Assembly: GCF_037974265.1 (NCBI RefSeq)
Contig: NZ_CP150233.1
Location: 5,456,001 to 5,520,000, forward strand
Length of the DNA stretch: 64,000 bases
Source of the DNA: Paenibacillus sp. FSL R5-0623
GTDB taxonomy: Bacteria > Bacillota > Bacilli > Paenibacillales > Paenibacillaceae
Direction: 5' to 3'
The notes under the pieces are model-generated. The model made no database searches. It was not told the origin of the DNA and saw only the letters and a program-made list of their open reading frames with translations. This document shows, piece by piece, positions 55,693 to 64,000 of this stretch. Positions within the stretch are counted from its first letter, which is position 1; the number at the start of each line of letters is the position of its first letter. The translations under genes and the position numbers were made by a program.

Positions 55693-56325
55693 TCATTGCG
55701 GCTTGTCAGATACCAGGGTTTGCAGATCTTTTTCCTGAAGCGGGCGGGCGTATTGTTCCCGGTACATACTGTACACTTTGACATCCATCAGGGATTCTGA
55801 TCCCTCGTCATCCTCATCATGCAGTCCGAACGAGGGAAGACTCCGCTCATAGGACATCCCTATTTTGCTTAGCACCCGTTGTGAAGATACATTGGCCTCA
55901 TAACAACGTGCTTCCACCCTCTCCAGATGAAGATCGTCAAATCCAAACTGCAGCAGCCGCTGTACCGCCTCGGTAGCCACACCCCTGCCCCAACAGGACC
56001 TGTTCAGGATATAACCAATCTGTGCGGTACCATTCTGATCATTCCAGTGCTGGAATGAGGTGATCCCAATCACTTGTTCCTTGCCTCTCCAGCAGATCCC
56101 ATAATGTAACGAATCCAGCTTGGCACTGCTGCTCCGTATCTGGTTCAATAACCGTCTCGCCCTGATTGGCGTGGACTGGCTTCCCCTATTCACATATCTT
56201 ATGACTTGAGGATCGGAAAAGAGTTCCGATAATGTACTGTAATCACTTTGACGTAATGATCGCAGGACAAGCCGCTCTGTCCACAAAGCCGGCAGACCTT
56301 GAACCAGCATTTTTCGGGTAAGCAT
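55693..56325 (-). CDS. GNAT acetyltransferase, RimJ/RimL type
   Basis: A 210-residue acetyltransferase: LWTERLVLRSLRQSDYSTLSEL, then AQIGYILNRSCWGRGVATEAV, which contains the acetyl-CoA-binding R-G-x-A/G turn, and LHLERVEARCYEANVSSQRVLSKIG (quoted in part). It resembles enzymes that acetylate N-terminal residues of ribosomal proteins, but targets vary. AAGGAG precedes the ATG. Confidence 0.83.
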   Translation of the reverse strand: MLTRKMLVQGLPALWTERLVLRSLRQSDYSTLSELFSDPQVIRYVNRGSQSTPIRARRLLNQIRSSSAKLDSLHYGICWRGKEQVIGITSFQHWNDQNGTAQIGYILNRSCWGRGVATEAVQRLLQFGFDDLHLERVEARCYEANVSSQRVLSKIGMSYERSLPSFGLHDEDDEGSESLMDVKVYSMYREQYARPLQEKDLQTLVSDKPQ

Positions 56326-56493
56326 GACAATCGCTCCTTTTGCCTAAACGGGCTCTAGTCCGGTAAGACAAGCATGCTCTGATGATGATCCGGCGTAATA
56401 CCATTTGAACTGATCCACGAACTTTAGTATTCGCATTTTAGTATTAATATATTGCATCATTCGATTCCTGACGCTAAAGAGCCCAGATGCTGA

Positions 56494-57225
56494 CTACTCC
56501 TGCAGCCCGCGATAGATACCCGTACGAATCTCACGAATATAGAAATCCAATGCAGGAACATTAGCCGACTGTGCAACCTGTACTTCTTGCTCAATATCAT
56601 AAGGCACCCTCACAAATTGAACATTGAACGGGGTGTTGTTATCGTTGCAGTCTTCACCCTCCAGAATACAGTAGGATGCTTGGGGAAGATCGAGTGGATT
56701 ACCAACACTGCCTGCATTAAACAGTAACTTACCGTTCATATACTGCAAGTATGCGTTATGCACATCCCCATAACCTACAACATCTGCAACACCTTGGTCA
56801 GACTCATCAGCCGGAGGATCAAACATTGCCAACCTCTTTTCCATCGCGTCCCACGGCTGTACACGATGGTATACACTTTGAGGTGAAGCATGGACCAGAC
56901 GGATGGTGCGACCACTCAGTTGAAATTGGTGACTGAAGGGTAGGCCCGCCAAGTACGCCAATCGTTCCTCACCCAACCGTTCTGCTTGCCACGTAAAGTT
57001 CTCGTTGTCTTGGTTAACCGCAACCAGTTCATCCCAATTGCCACGGATAACAAGTTCGCACGTCGCTCTCACCTGATCCACAACCTGTACCGGTTCTGGC
57101 CCCTTGCCCACGAGGTCACCAAGACAAAAGATTCGCTCCACGCCACGACTTCGGATATCTCCTAACACTGCTTCCCAGGCAGTCATGTTGCCATGAATGT
57201 CGGATACAATCGCAATTCGTTCCAT
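56494..57225 (-). CDS. Metallophosphoesterase, YfcE/DUF2436-like
   Basis: A 243-residue calcineurin-like phosphoesterase: IVSDIHGNMTAW (5-16), FCLGDLVGKGP, IRGNWDE and VGYGDVH/FNAGSVGNP complete the dimetal site. It probably hydrolyses a phosphomonoester or phosphodiester; exact substrate unknown. GGAGG lies before the ATG at 57225. Confidence 0.83.
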   Translation of the reverse strand: MERIAIVSDIHGNMTAWEAVLGDIRSRGVERIFCLGDLVGKGPEPVQVVDQVRATCELVIRGNWDELVAVNQDNENFTWQAERLGEERLAYLAGLPFSHQFQLSGRTIRLVHASPQSVYHRVQPWDAMEKRLAMFDPPADESDQGVADVVGYGDVHNAYLQYMNGKLLFNAGSVGNPLDLPQASYCILEGEDCNDNNTPFNVQFVRVPYDIEQEVQVAQSANVPALDFYIREIRTGIYRGLQE

Positions 57226-57282
57226 CTGGATAACCTCCATTCATGTTAAATCCTTTATGTTTTACATTCATCTTATATTCTT

Positions 57283-58257
57283 TTATGTGGTTAATCCTTT
57301 AAGCTCAAACACCGTTAATTCTGGTCTGCACAGAAAACGAATGGGCAGTTGAGTCATGCCAAAACCACGATTCACATACACAGGCATCTGTGTCTGGGTG
57401 GTGTAATATACCCCCTGGACATCCGTGTAATACAATCCTTGAACATACTTGTGTGAACCTCGCGGAGTTGTCAGTGCCCCGATCCAGGGAAAACGTACCT
57501 GTCCACCATGGCTATGACCGGAAAGTTGTAATCCGAAACCATAGGGAGTGGCAATGTCGGCATAATCCGGTTCATGCATGAGTAACAATTTCCACACATC
57601 ATGATCCAATCCCTTGATGGCTTGGGCAGGATCAGGCCTGCCTGTAAGTGCGTCATCCAGACCAACTATGGCTAGACGTTCGCCCCCTTGTTCAATCACC
57701 ACATGTTCGTTCCGTAACAAAGTGAATCCCGCTTCACGGAACATGGTTGTCACTTCATTCTGCTGTCCGCCCCGATAATCATGATTCCCCAAAACAGCAA
57801 ATTTGCCATACTTCGCTTGCATGGAGGCGAGTACCGGAATACATTCACGCATCGGCTCTGCTTCCCTCTCGACGATATCTCCGGTAAAACAAATCAAGTC
57901 CGGTTGCTGCTCCTCAATCGTTGCTGCCAGCTTCTTCAGCTCTTTCACCCCAGTATGAAAACCAAGATGGGCATCGCTGAACTGAACGACACGCAGACCG
58001 TCAAATGCCTTTGGAAACTTCGGAAGTTTCAGCTCCACTTGCTTGATCTCCAGACGACGCGGTTCCCATAACCAGGCATAACCTCCTGTAAGCAAACTGG
58101 CACCCGCTGTCATCAAAACCATGCGTAATAAGAAACTTCGGCGAGAGGGATCATGATCCTTTTCTTCCCCAGGAAACACAGATTCTTCTGCACCTGGTGC
58201 TTTGTGCGAGCGCTGGGACGGCGAGTTGTTGCTGCCCTGACGCGGTGTCTCTGCCAT
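57283..58257 (-). CDS. Membrane or exported metallophosphoesterase, YkuE-like
   Basis: A 324-residue calcineurin-like hydrolase. The head is disordered; RRSFLLRMVLMTAGASLLTG (about 41-60) is a twin-arginine-type signal, SRRSFL fitting S-R-R-x-F-L. The catalytic motifs are FSDAHLGFH, FTGDIVE, LGNHDYR and LSGHSHGGQ. B. subtilis YkuE is a Tat-exported phosphodiesterase of the wall. GGAGGGGG lies before the ATG at 58257; a longer reading frame is unlikely. Confidence 0.83.
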   Translation of the reverse strand: MAETPRQGSNNSPSQRSHKAPGAEESVFPGEEKDHDPSRRSFLLRMVLMTAGASLLTGGYAWLWEPRRLEIKQVELKLPKFPKAFDGLRVVQFSDAHLGFHTGVKELKKLAATIEEQQPDLICFTGDIVEREAEPMRECIPVLASMQAKYGKFAVLGNHDYRGGQQNEVTTMFREAGFTLLRNEHVVIEQGGERLAIVGLDDALTGRPDPAQAIKGLDHDVWKLLLMHEPDYADIATPYGFGLQLSGHSHGGQVRFPWIGALTTPRGSHKYVQGLYYTDVQGVYYTTQTQMPVYVNRGFGMTQLPIRFLCRPELTVFELKGLTT

Positions 58258-58340
58258 ATCTCCCCCTCCTTCTACGCTCTTAATCCATCCCCTTAGTATA
58301 TCATATTCTGCATGGGTAGCCCGGTTCCTCTGCTTCATTA

Positions 58341-58364
58341 CAAAAAGAAGCCGGGATCTCCGGC
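58341..58364 (-). terminator. Terminator of the sdh operon
   Basis: GCCGG (58350-58354) pairs with CCGGC (58360-58364) and on the minus strand runs into TTCTTTTTG. Confidence 0.7.
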
Positions 58365-58432
58365 ATGTTGCTGCACGGGATCACGACTTCTTCTAAGTTG
58401 CAGATTACACTTCTGCACATGTTATGACGAGA

Positions 58433-59197
58433 TTATACACCCAACCAGCGTTTGAACATATGCTTGGTCGTTTGTTTGTTCATTTCGGCAATGGAGGTTG
58501 TCAGTGGAATGCCTTTTGGACAGGATTGCACACAGTTCTGTGAGTTACCACAGCCCTCGATGCCTCCGTCTTCCATCAACGCTTCCAGACGATCGTCGGC
58601 GTTCATCTCCCCTGTTGGGTGAGCGTTGAACAGACGCACTTGAGACAGTGCTGCTGGACCGATAAAGTCTGTTTTCTCATTGACGTTCGGGCATGCCTCC
58701 AGACATACACCACATGTCATGCATTTGGACAGCTCATATGCCCACTGACGCTTCTTCTCAGGCATCCGTGGACCTGGACCGAGGTCATAGGTACCATCGA
58801 TCGGAATCCATGCTTTTACGCGTTTCAGGGCGCTAAACATCCGGCTACGGTCGATGACCAAGTCACGAACCACCGGGAATGTCTTCATGGGTTCGATACG
58901 AACGGGCTGTTCGAGCTTGTCGATCAGGGCTGCACATGCTTGACGTGGCTTGCCGTTGATGACCATGGAGCAGGCACCGCAGACTTCTTCGAGACAGTTG
59001 GAATCCCAGCATACGGGTGCAATGGATTTGCCATCTGTATTGACCGGGTTCCGCTGAATCTCCATCAGGGCGCTGATCACATTCATGTTGGGACGGTACG
59101 GAAGCTCAAATTCTTCGTTGTACGAAGATGACTCCGGGCTATCCTGACGGGTGATGATAAACTTGACGGTTTTGTTGGCTGTAGCTTGTTCCGTCAT
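58433..59197 (-). CDS. sdhB: Succinate dehydrogenase iron-sulfur subunit
   Basis: A 254-residue subunit. The 2Fe-2S ligands Cys63, Cys68, Cys73/76 and Cys88 and the CMTCGVCLEACPN and CGNSQNCVQSCPKG clusters are present. It passes electrons from SdhA to the cytochrome b. The ATG at 59197 follows GAGGGG; 39 more in-frame codons exist but are unlikely. Unusually, it is separated from sdhA by 410 bases. Confidence 0.93.
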   Translation of the reverse strand: MTEQATANKTVKFIITRQDSPESSSYNEEFELPYRPNMNVISALMEIQRNPVNTDGKSIAPVCWDSNCLEEVCGACSMVINGKPRQACAALIDKLEQPVRIEPMKTFPVVRDLVIDRSRMFSALKRVKAWIPIDGTYDLGPGPRMPEKKRQWAYELSKCMTCGVCLEACPNVNEKTDFIGPAALSQVRLFNAHPTGEMNADDRLEALMEDGGIEGCGNSQNCVQSCPKGIPLTTSIAEMNKQTTKHMFKRWLGV

Positions 59198-59607
59198 ATC
59201 GTAGTCCCCTCCTCTGGTGACGATGATTGTATTGCTGATGCGCAAAGTTACTGGTTTGGTGCACGGAGACGCTTCGTCAGCGGAATGCCCCTCTGATCGC
59301 TGTTGCTCCCCCATTTTACGGAATGAATCTGTATTGAATAAAATGGGGTATCAAAGGCGAGCGCTTCGCTTCTTCTGGGCATTTCCGCTTCCTCCGCTAC
59401 GTCGTGCACTGGGTCACTTTGCTGGAAACTGCACTCCATTCATGCTGGATGAGCAGTATTCAAGTTCTGAAGCATCGCTAGGCGCTTGCTTCTTCTGGGC
59501 ATTTCCCTCACGTTGATGGCAATTTGAAGTAGCTCTGCTTCTCCAAAGTTCTCCTGCCTCTCCGTTCAGGTGTTTAACTATTCATTGCATGAATAGTGTG
59601 ATACTTC
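59198..59607. other. 410-base gap inside sdhCAB, with a diverged copy of the dispersed element
   Basis: No gene seen. 59291-59400 resembles the dispersed element: CTGATCGCTGTTGCTCCCC and, after an inverted CCCCCATTTTA/TAAAATGGGG stem, CAAAGGCGAGCGCTTCGCTT. A second fragment, AGGCGCTTGCTTCTTCTGGG, is at about 59480. The terminal TTTACAC motifs are absent. Confidence 0.5.
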
Positions 59608-61350
59608 TTAATCCTTGGAGTAATCCCGGATACGTGGTGGGATCAGAGATACGTCTACTGGCTCGTACGAGATTTTCGGGCCTTCCTTCGACCAGCTTGC
59701 GATAGTCGTTTTCAGGAACTCTTCGTCATTACGTTCCGTAAATTCCGGTTTGTAATGCGCGCCGCGGCTTTCGTTACGCAGCAGAGCGCCCAGTGTCATC
59801 GCTTCTGCCAATTCAATCATGTTCCACAGTTGGCGAGTAAACGCCGCGCTCGGGTTATTCCAACCGGAGTTGTCATACATGTTGATTTTGCCATAACGCT
59901 CTTTCAATTCCTTGATCTTGCCAATCGTGGCTTCAAGCTTGTCGTTGTAGCGTACAACCGTCATGTTGGCTGTCATCCACTCGCCAAGCTCTTTATGAAT
60001 AACATAGGCATTTTCTGTGCCCTGCATTTTCAAGATGCCTTCGTATTTGTCGCTTTGTTGTTTGGTGTGTTTCTCAAATACGGAAGATGGGATATCAGCG
60101 GACGATTTTTTAAGTCCTTTGATATATTCAGCCGCTTTTGGTCCAGCCACCATACCACCATAGATCGCAGATACCAATGAGTTTGCACCCAGACGGTTCG
60201 CACCATGGTATTGATATTCACATTCACCAGCTGCGAACAGCCCCGGAATGTTAGTCATTTGGTTGTAATCTACCCACATACCGCCCATGGAATAATGGAC
60301 TGCCGGGAAGATTTTCATTGGGATTTTACGCGGGTCATCGCCCATGAACTTCTCATAGATCTCAATGATTCCGCCCAGTTTAACATCCAGTTCCTTCGGA
60401 TCTTTGTGCGACAGGTCGAGATAAACCATGTTCTCACCGTTCACACCCAGACCCATATCTACGCAGACGCTGAAGATTTCACGAGTCGCGATATCACGTG
60501 GAACCAGGTTACCGTAGGATGGATATTTTTCTTCAAGGAAGTACCAAGGTTTTCCATCTTTGTACGTCCAGATCCGTCCACCTTCACCACGCGCGGATTC
60601 AGACATCAGACGCAACTTGTCATCCCCCGGAATCGCTGTCGGGTGAATCTGAATGAACTCCCCGTTGGCGTAATTTACACCTTGCTGATACACCGCACTT
60701 GCCGCTGTACCTGTGTTAATTACAGAGTTGGTCGTTTTACCGAAGATGATCCCCGGACCACCACTCGCCAGAATAACCGCTTCTGCCGGGAAGGTCTGTA
60801 CCTTCATCGTTTTCAGATCCTGAGCCACGATCCCGCGACATACGCCTTCATCATCCAAAACCGCCTGCAGGAACTCCCAGTTCTCATATTTCGTAACCAG
60901 GCCAGCTGCTTCCCAGCGACGTACCTGCTCGTCTAATGCATAGAGCAATTGTTGTCCTGTTGTCGCTCCGGCAAACGCTGTACGGTGATGCTTCGTTCCT
61001 CCAAAACGACGGAAATCAAGCAAACCTTCCGGTGTCCGGTTGAACATTACGCCCATACGGTCCATCAAGTGAATGATGCCAGGTGCTGCTTCGCACATCG
61101 CTTTAACAGGAGGTTGGTTCGCAAGGAAGTCACCGCCGTATACCGTATCGTCAAAGTGTACCCATGGGGAGTCACCCTCACCCTTGGTATTTACCGCTCC
61201 GTTAATGCCGCCTTGTGCGCATACAGAGTGGGATCGTTTAACAGGAACCAGTGAAAATAAATGAACATGGACTCCGGCCTCAGCCGATTTGATCGCCGCC
61301 ATCAATCCCGCGAGACCGCCGCCCACAATAATTACATTCGTTGATGCCAT
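59608..61350 (-). CDS. sdhA: Succinate dehydrogenase flavoprotein subunit
   Basis: A 580-residue flavoprotein. IIVGGGLAGLMAA (7-19) binds FAD, and HSVCAQGGIN gives His41 for covalent FAD. HPTAIPG and SESARGEGG are active-site segments; HYSMGG and GANSL complete the FAD domain. It oxidises succinate to fumarate at the cytoplasmic membrane face. GGGAG precedes the ATG; sdhC ends 43 bases before it. Confidence 0.95.
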   Translation of the reverse strand: MASTNVIIVGGGLAGLMAAIKSAEAGVHVHLFSLVPVKRSHSVCAQGGINGAVNTKGEGDSPWVHFDDTVYGGDFLANQPPVKAMCEAAPGIIHLMDRMGVMFNRTPEGLLDFRRFGGTKHHRTAFAGATTGQQLLYALDEQVRRWEAAGLVTKYENWEFLQAVLDDEGVCRGIVAQDLKTMKVQTFPAEAVILASGGPGIIFGKTTNSVINTGTAASAVYQQGVNYANGEFIQIHPTAIPGDDKLRLMSESARGEGGRIWTYKDGKPWYFLEEKYPSYGNLVPRDIATREIFSVCVDMGLGVNGENMVYLDLSHKDPKELDVKLGGIIEIYEKFMGDDPRKIPMKIFPAVHYSMGGMWVDYNQMTNIPGLFAAGECEYQYHGANRLGANSLVSAIYGGMVAGPKAAEYIKGLKKSSADIPSSVFEKHTKQQSDKYEGILKMQGTENAYVIHKELGEWMTANMTVVRYNDKLEATIGKIKELKERYGKINMYDNSGWNNPSAAFTRQLWNMIELAEAMTLGALLRNESRGAHYKPEFTERNDEEFLKTTIASWSKEGPKISYEPVDVSLIPPRIRDYSKD

Positions 61351-61393
61351 TGCTGTTCACTCCCTTATAAGTCAGCATTTATACGCTAAATGC

Positions 61394-62062
61394 TTAAATT
61401 AGAACTGTTTTTACTGCGTCAATCATCGAAGTAGCTGTCTGGAAATCAATGCTCCGGAAAGCAAATAGTGAAGCAATAAACATGATGGAAACAATAGCGA
61501 ACAAGCTCATACATACGTAAGAGGATACACGTTGCGCACGCGGACCAACCGTAATTCCCCAGCTAACGAGGAACGACCACAGACCATTGGCAAAGTGATA
61601 TGACGCCGCAACCACACTGATCATATATATCGCAAAGGTTATCGGATTCGTCACCGCATCATGTATGACGCCGCCAATCTCTTCATGGGATACATTCCCC
61701 AGCGCAATCTGTACTCGCGTCTCCCATACGTGCCAGATGACGAATACAAACGTAATAATACCGCTTACCCTCTGTAACGTGTAGCGCCAGTTGCGCTCAT
61801 TGCCAAAACGGCCCACGTTAGGCTTGGCCTGATAGGCAATATAAAGACCGTATACACCGTGATAGAACAACGGCAGCCAGATAAGTAACGCCTCGATCAC
61901 AATAACAAGAGGCAAACCGTTCAGAAATGCAACGGCACCGTAAAAAGCTTCTTTGCCGCCTTCAACTGCCGTGAAGTTCGTCACCAAATGCTCAGCAAAG
62001 AACAGACTGAGCGGAATGACGCCAAGCAAGGAGTGCAGCTTTCTGGAGTAAAACCCTTTCAT
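61394..62062 (-). CDS. sdhC: Succinate dehydrogenase cytochrome b558 subunit
   Basis: A 222-residue membrane anchor of the Bacillus type, with five membrane helices and His residues in SRKLHSLLG, FAEHLVTN, FVIWHVWE and ASYHFANGL that can bind heme. The start at 62062 follows GGGG; 17 more codons upstream have no better site. First gene of sdhCAB. Confidence 0.9.
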   Translation of the reverse strand: MKGFYSRKLHSLLGVIPLSLFFAEHLVTNFTAVEGGKEAFYGAVAFLNGLPLVIVIEALLIWLPLFYHGVYGLYIAYQAKPNVGRFGNERNWRYTLQRVSGIITFVFVIWHVWETRVQIALGNVSHEEIGGVIHDAVTNPITFAIYMISVVAASYHFANGLWSFLVSWGITVGPRAQRVSSYVCMSLFAIVSIMFIASLFAFRSIDFQTATSMIDAVKTVLI

Positions 62063-62253
62063 AAAATGTCGATCCCCTTTCGCTAAATACAACGTTTTCA
62101 TAAATGATTTCACTTATCATGACACGAATCCTTTTCCCTGAAAAGGTTCGACAAATTGTTCCGTTTTCCCCAGGTGTGAACAACTTGTGTCACGATTCAT
62201 GTTACTCCTTTTTTTCTTATAAGGGAATTGCAATATAATTATTAAATGTTATA

Positions 62254-62263
62254 ACCTATAGGT
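62254..62263. promoter_or_regulatory. Palindrome between sdhC and LysR genes
   Basis: ACCTATAGGT is a perfect ten-base palindrome flanked by TTATA and TATAA, in the divergent promoter region 62063-62357. It is a plausible site for the neighbouring LysR protein. Confidence 0.4.
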
Positions 62264-62357
62264 ATAAGCAGTGAAACATTGGGTTTACAGGCTATACAAC
62301 ATGGAAAACGATTACGCAAGGGCAAGAATCACATTCATGGAAAAGAGGTTATTGTTC

Positions 62358-63281
62358 ATGTTTGAGGAGTTAAATGCATTTGCAGCGGTCGTGGAGCAGT
62401 CCAGCCTGAACCGTGCATCCAAGTTACTGAACTTGTCCCAACCCGCACTCTCACGTAAAATTGCCAAATTGGAGGATGAACTCGGGGTTGCCCTGTTCCA
62501 CCGCCGTGGCAAACGGCTGGAATTAACCAGTGTGGGCCAGTTCACCTATACCTACGCTGTAGAACAGAAGCAGCAGCAACAGAAGTTCCTCACCATGCTG
62601 GCCCAGTATAAAGACGAAGAACAGAGCACCATCACACTCGGAGCCAGTCTGACGACGCTTCAAACTACGTTACCACCTCTCGTCAATGCCTTTATGGAGA
62701 AACATCCAAATGCCGAACTGAAACTGTTGACGGGTAAAACACATGAGATTGTCTCGTTTGTGCGTGACAAAAAAGCCGATGTGGGCATTGTCGCCTCCTC
62801 CATCAGCGAAGTGGGGCTTAACTGTGTGCCACTCTTTGACGATCACCTGGAACTGGTTGTGCCGCTTACACACCCCTTGTCCGGTAAGGAAGCCGGGATG
62901 GAGCATTTGCAGGATCTGCCGATGATCACGTTCTCCAAAGGTACCTGGTACCGCAAATTAACGGACGATCTCTTCCAGCGCTGTGCCGTGATGCCGGATA
63001 TTCGCATGGAGATTGATTCCTTTGAAGCGATCATCCGACTTCTGCCTTCCGCCAAAGCAGCTGCTCTATTGCCCAAGTCCTATCTTCGTCCACAATTGCT
63101 CGCGGACAATGATCTTGTTTCTGTTCATTTGCCTCAATTACAGCAGACCCGCAGAACAACTTGCATGATATATGGGGAAAAAGAGGACCTCAGCGAGACC
63201 TCCAGACAATGGGTCAAGGAGACGGCTGCACTCTTTACAGCTAAGGCGCCATTGCCCTCACGGAGGACTACGACGCCTTAG
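62358..63281 (+). CDS. LysR-family regulator beside the sdh operon
   Basis: A 307-residue LysR protein: MFEELNAFAAVVEQSSLNRA, LNLSQPALSRKIAKLEDELG and a substrate-binding domain. The MFEELNAFA start and divergent setting next to a TCA-cycle operon recall CcpC/CitR-type regulators, but identity is not shown. AGAGG lies nine bases before the ATG at 62358; ATGs upstream are possible. Confidence 0.83.
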   Translation: MFEELNAFAAVVEQSSLNRASKLLNLSQPALSRKIAKLEDELGVALFHRRGKRLELTSVGQFTYTYAVEQKQQQQKFLTMLAQYKDEEQSTITLGASLTTLQTTLPPLVNAFMEKHPNAELKLLTGKTHEIVSFVRDKKADVGIVASSISEVGLNCVPLFDDHLELVVPLTHPLSGKEAGMEHLQDLPMITFSKGTWYRKLTDDLFQRCAVMPDIRMEIDSFEAIIRLLPSAKAAALLPKSYLRPQLLADNDLVSVHLPQLQQTRRTTCMIYGEKEDLSETSRQWVKETAALFTAKAPLPSRRTTTP

Positions 63282-63339
63282 CTTTGATCTGAATCAGCCA
63301 GGCTCTAACGTCTGGCTTCCATAAAACTCATCTTAATTA

Positions 63340-64000
63340 TCAGCTCTCCTGGCTGATAACCTCTTCTTCAAATCGGTCGATATCTGCATTATTACCAATA
63401 ATGACCATGATATCCCCCATTTGAAGCGAGTCCAATGCCGTAGGAGCGATAATGACCCCGGCTTCTTTCTGTAACGCTACAATGCTGCAACCAAAACGTA
63501 CGCGTGCATTCAGGGTTGAAAGGGTTTTGTTGTGCAGACAGGCGGGAACCTTCATCTCGACAATACTGTAATCATTGGATAATTCAATGTAATCCAGCAA
63601 GTTCGGGGTAACCAGCTGGTGGGCAACCCGAATGCCCATATCCCGCTCAGGATAAACGACACGATCGATCCCCAGTTTATCCAATGCTCGTCCGTGAAGG
63701 ACAGATATGGCCTTGGCCACGACCGTCTTGACACCCAGCTCTTTCAGCAGGATAGCAGTGAGAATGCTCGTCTGAATATCATCCCCGATGGCTACGATGC
63801 AACAGTCGAAATTTCGAATACCCAGGGAGCGCAGCACTTCCTCATCTGTGGCATCAGCTACAACGGCATGGGTAACCAGTTCACTTATGTCTTCGACGAC
63901 TTCTTCATTTTTATCGATCCCGAGCACCTCATAGCCGAGTTCCATTAATTCCTGCGCCAGACTGGTGCCAAACCGCCCAAGCCCAATCACCGCAAACTGC
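63340..64000 (-). CDS. Ktr/Trk K+ channel regulatory subunit (KtrA/KtrC), partial
   Basis: The frame runs off the right edge, so the first few codons are missing. QFAVIGLGRFGTSLAQELM is the RCK-domain Rossmann motif and GIDKNEEVVEDI its acidic strand. MGDIMVIIGNNADI belongs to the TrkA-C domain. It binds nucleotide and gates the KtrB/KtrD channel. KtrA versus KtrC was not resolved. Confidence 0.85.
   Translation of the reverse strand, partial: QFAVIGLGRFGTSLAQELMELGYEVLGIDKNEEVVEDISELVTHAVVADATDEEVLRSLGIRNFDCCIVAIGDDIQTSILTAILLKELGVKTVVAKAISVLHGRALDKLGIDRVVYPERDMGIRVAHQLVTPNLLDYIELSNDYSIVEMKVPACLHNKTLSTLNARVRFGCSIVALQKEAGVIIAPTALDSLQMGDIMVIIGNNADIDRFEEEVISQES

Overview
The window looks like a Paenibacillus chromosome. 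It carries Firmicute genes of spore-formers (YjcZ-type small sporulation peptide, YheC/YheD spore coat ATP-grasp protein, a 1734-residue decapeptide-repeat protein with a WIAG-type tail beside spore-surface-type glycosyltransferases), consistent AGGAGG ribosome sites, a Bacillus-type sdhCAB operon and a secreted M4 neutral protease. No rRNA, tRNA, CRISPR array, transposase or prophage gene was seen. The genus is inferred from gene content, not proven.

Layout. (1) 1-1.1 kb: an Xre regulator (cut by the edge) with a DUF2975 membrane protein, then DUF3024. (2) 1.1-14 kb: a zinc-starvation block on the minus strand. It holds a zinc-free S14 (rpsN), a CobW/ZagA GTPase and a full opine-metallophore operon in the order cntK-L-M-A-B-C-D-F-E, plus a second MFS gene. 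Two Zur-type boxes with the same 15-base core lie just downstream of the zagA and cntK promoters. (3) 14.2-24 kb: a sulfur-salvage cluster resembling the B. subtilis ytm/ytn (Cmo) and yxe S-alkylcysteine systems: M20 deacylase, two flavin monooxygenases, FMN reductase, LysR, glutaredoxin-like protein and a peptide-type importer that lacks its ATPases. (4) 24-25.5 kb: an APH-type kinase and a dispersed palindromic element. (5) 25.5-32.5 kb: a glycosyltransferase operon. At least three of its proteins have basic tails, one histone-like, and one protein is GT-D-like. (6) 33-42.6 kb: a secreted thermolysin-like protease, the giant decapeptide-repeat protein, a YheC/YheD ATP-grasp protein and phosphatidylserine decarboxylase. 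(7) 42.9-52.5 kb: AraC and MocR regulators, a PPOX-family flavoprotein, an aminotransferase, YjcZ, EcsAB, a DEAD-box helicase and an SDR. (8) 52.5-64 kb: CheX, LysR, PHP phosphatase, GNAT, two metallophosphoesterases, sdhCAB, a second LysR and a Ktr-type K+ channel regulator (cut by the edge).

Most promising for new biology is the pairing of the decapeptide-repeat protein (about 135 ten-residue units, nine of them seven-unit blocks of 210 bp in tandem) with neighbouring glycosyltransferases that share basic, lysine/arginine-rich N-terminal tails. This suggests a glycosylated spore-surface fibre or layer. Also notable are a dispersed palindromic element of about 150-190 bp, one copy of which sits directly upstream of the cntA ribosome site inside the metallophore operon, and a MocR regulator whose PLP-binding lysine is replaced by glutamine.

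All functions come from reading motifs and gene order by eye. No database search was run.
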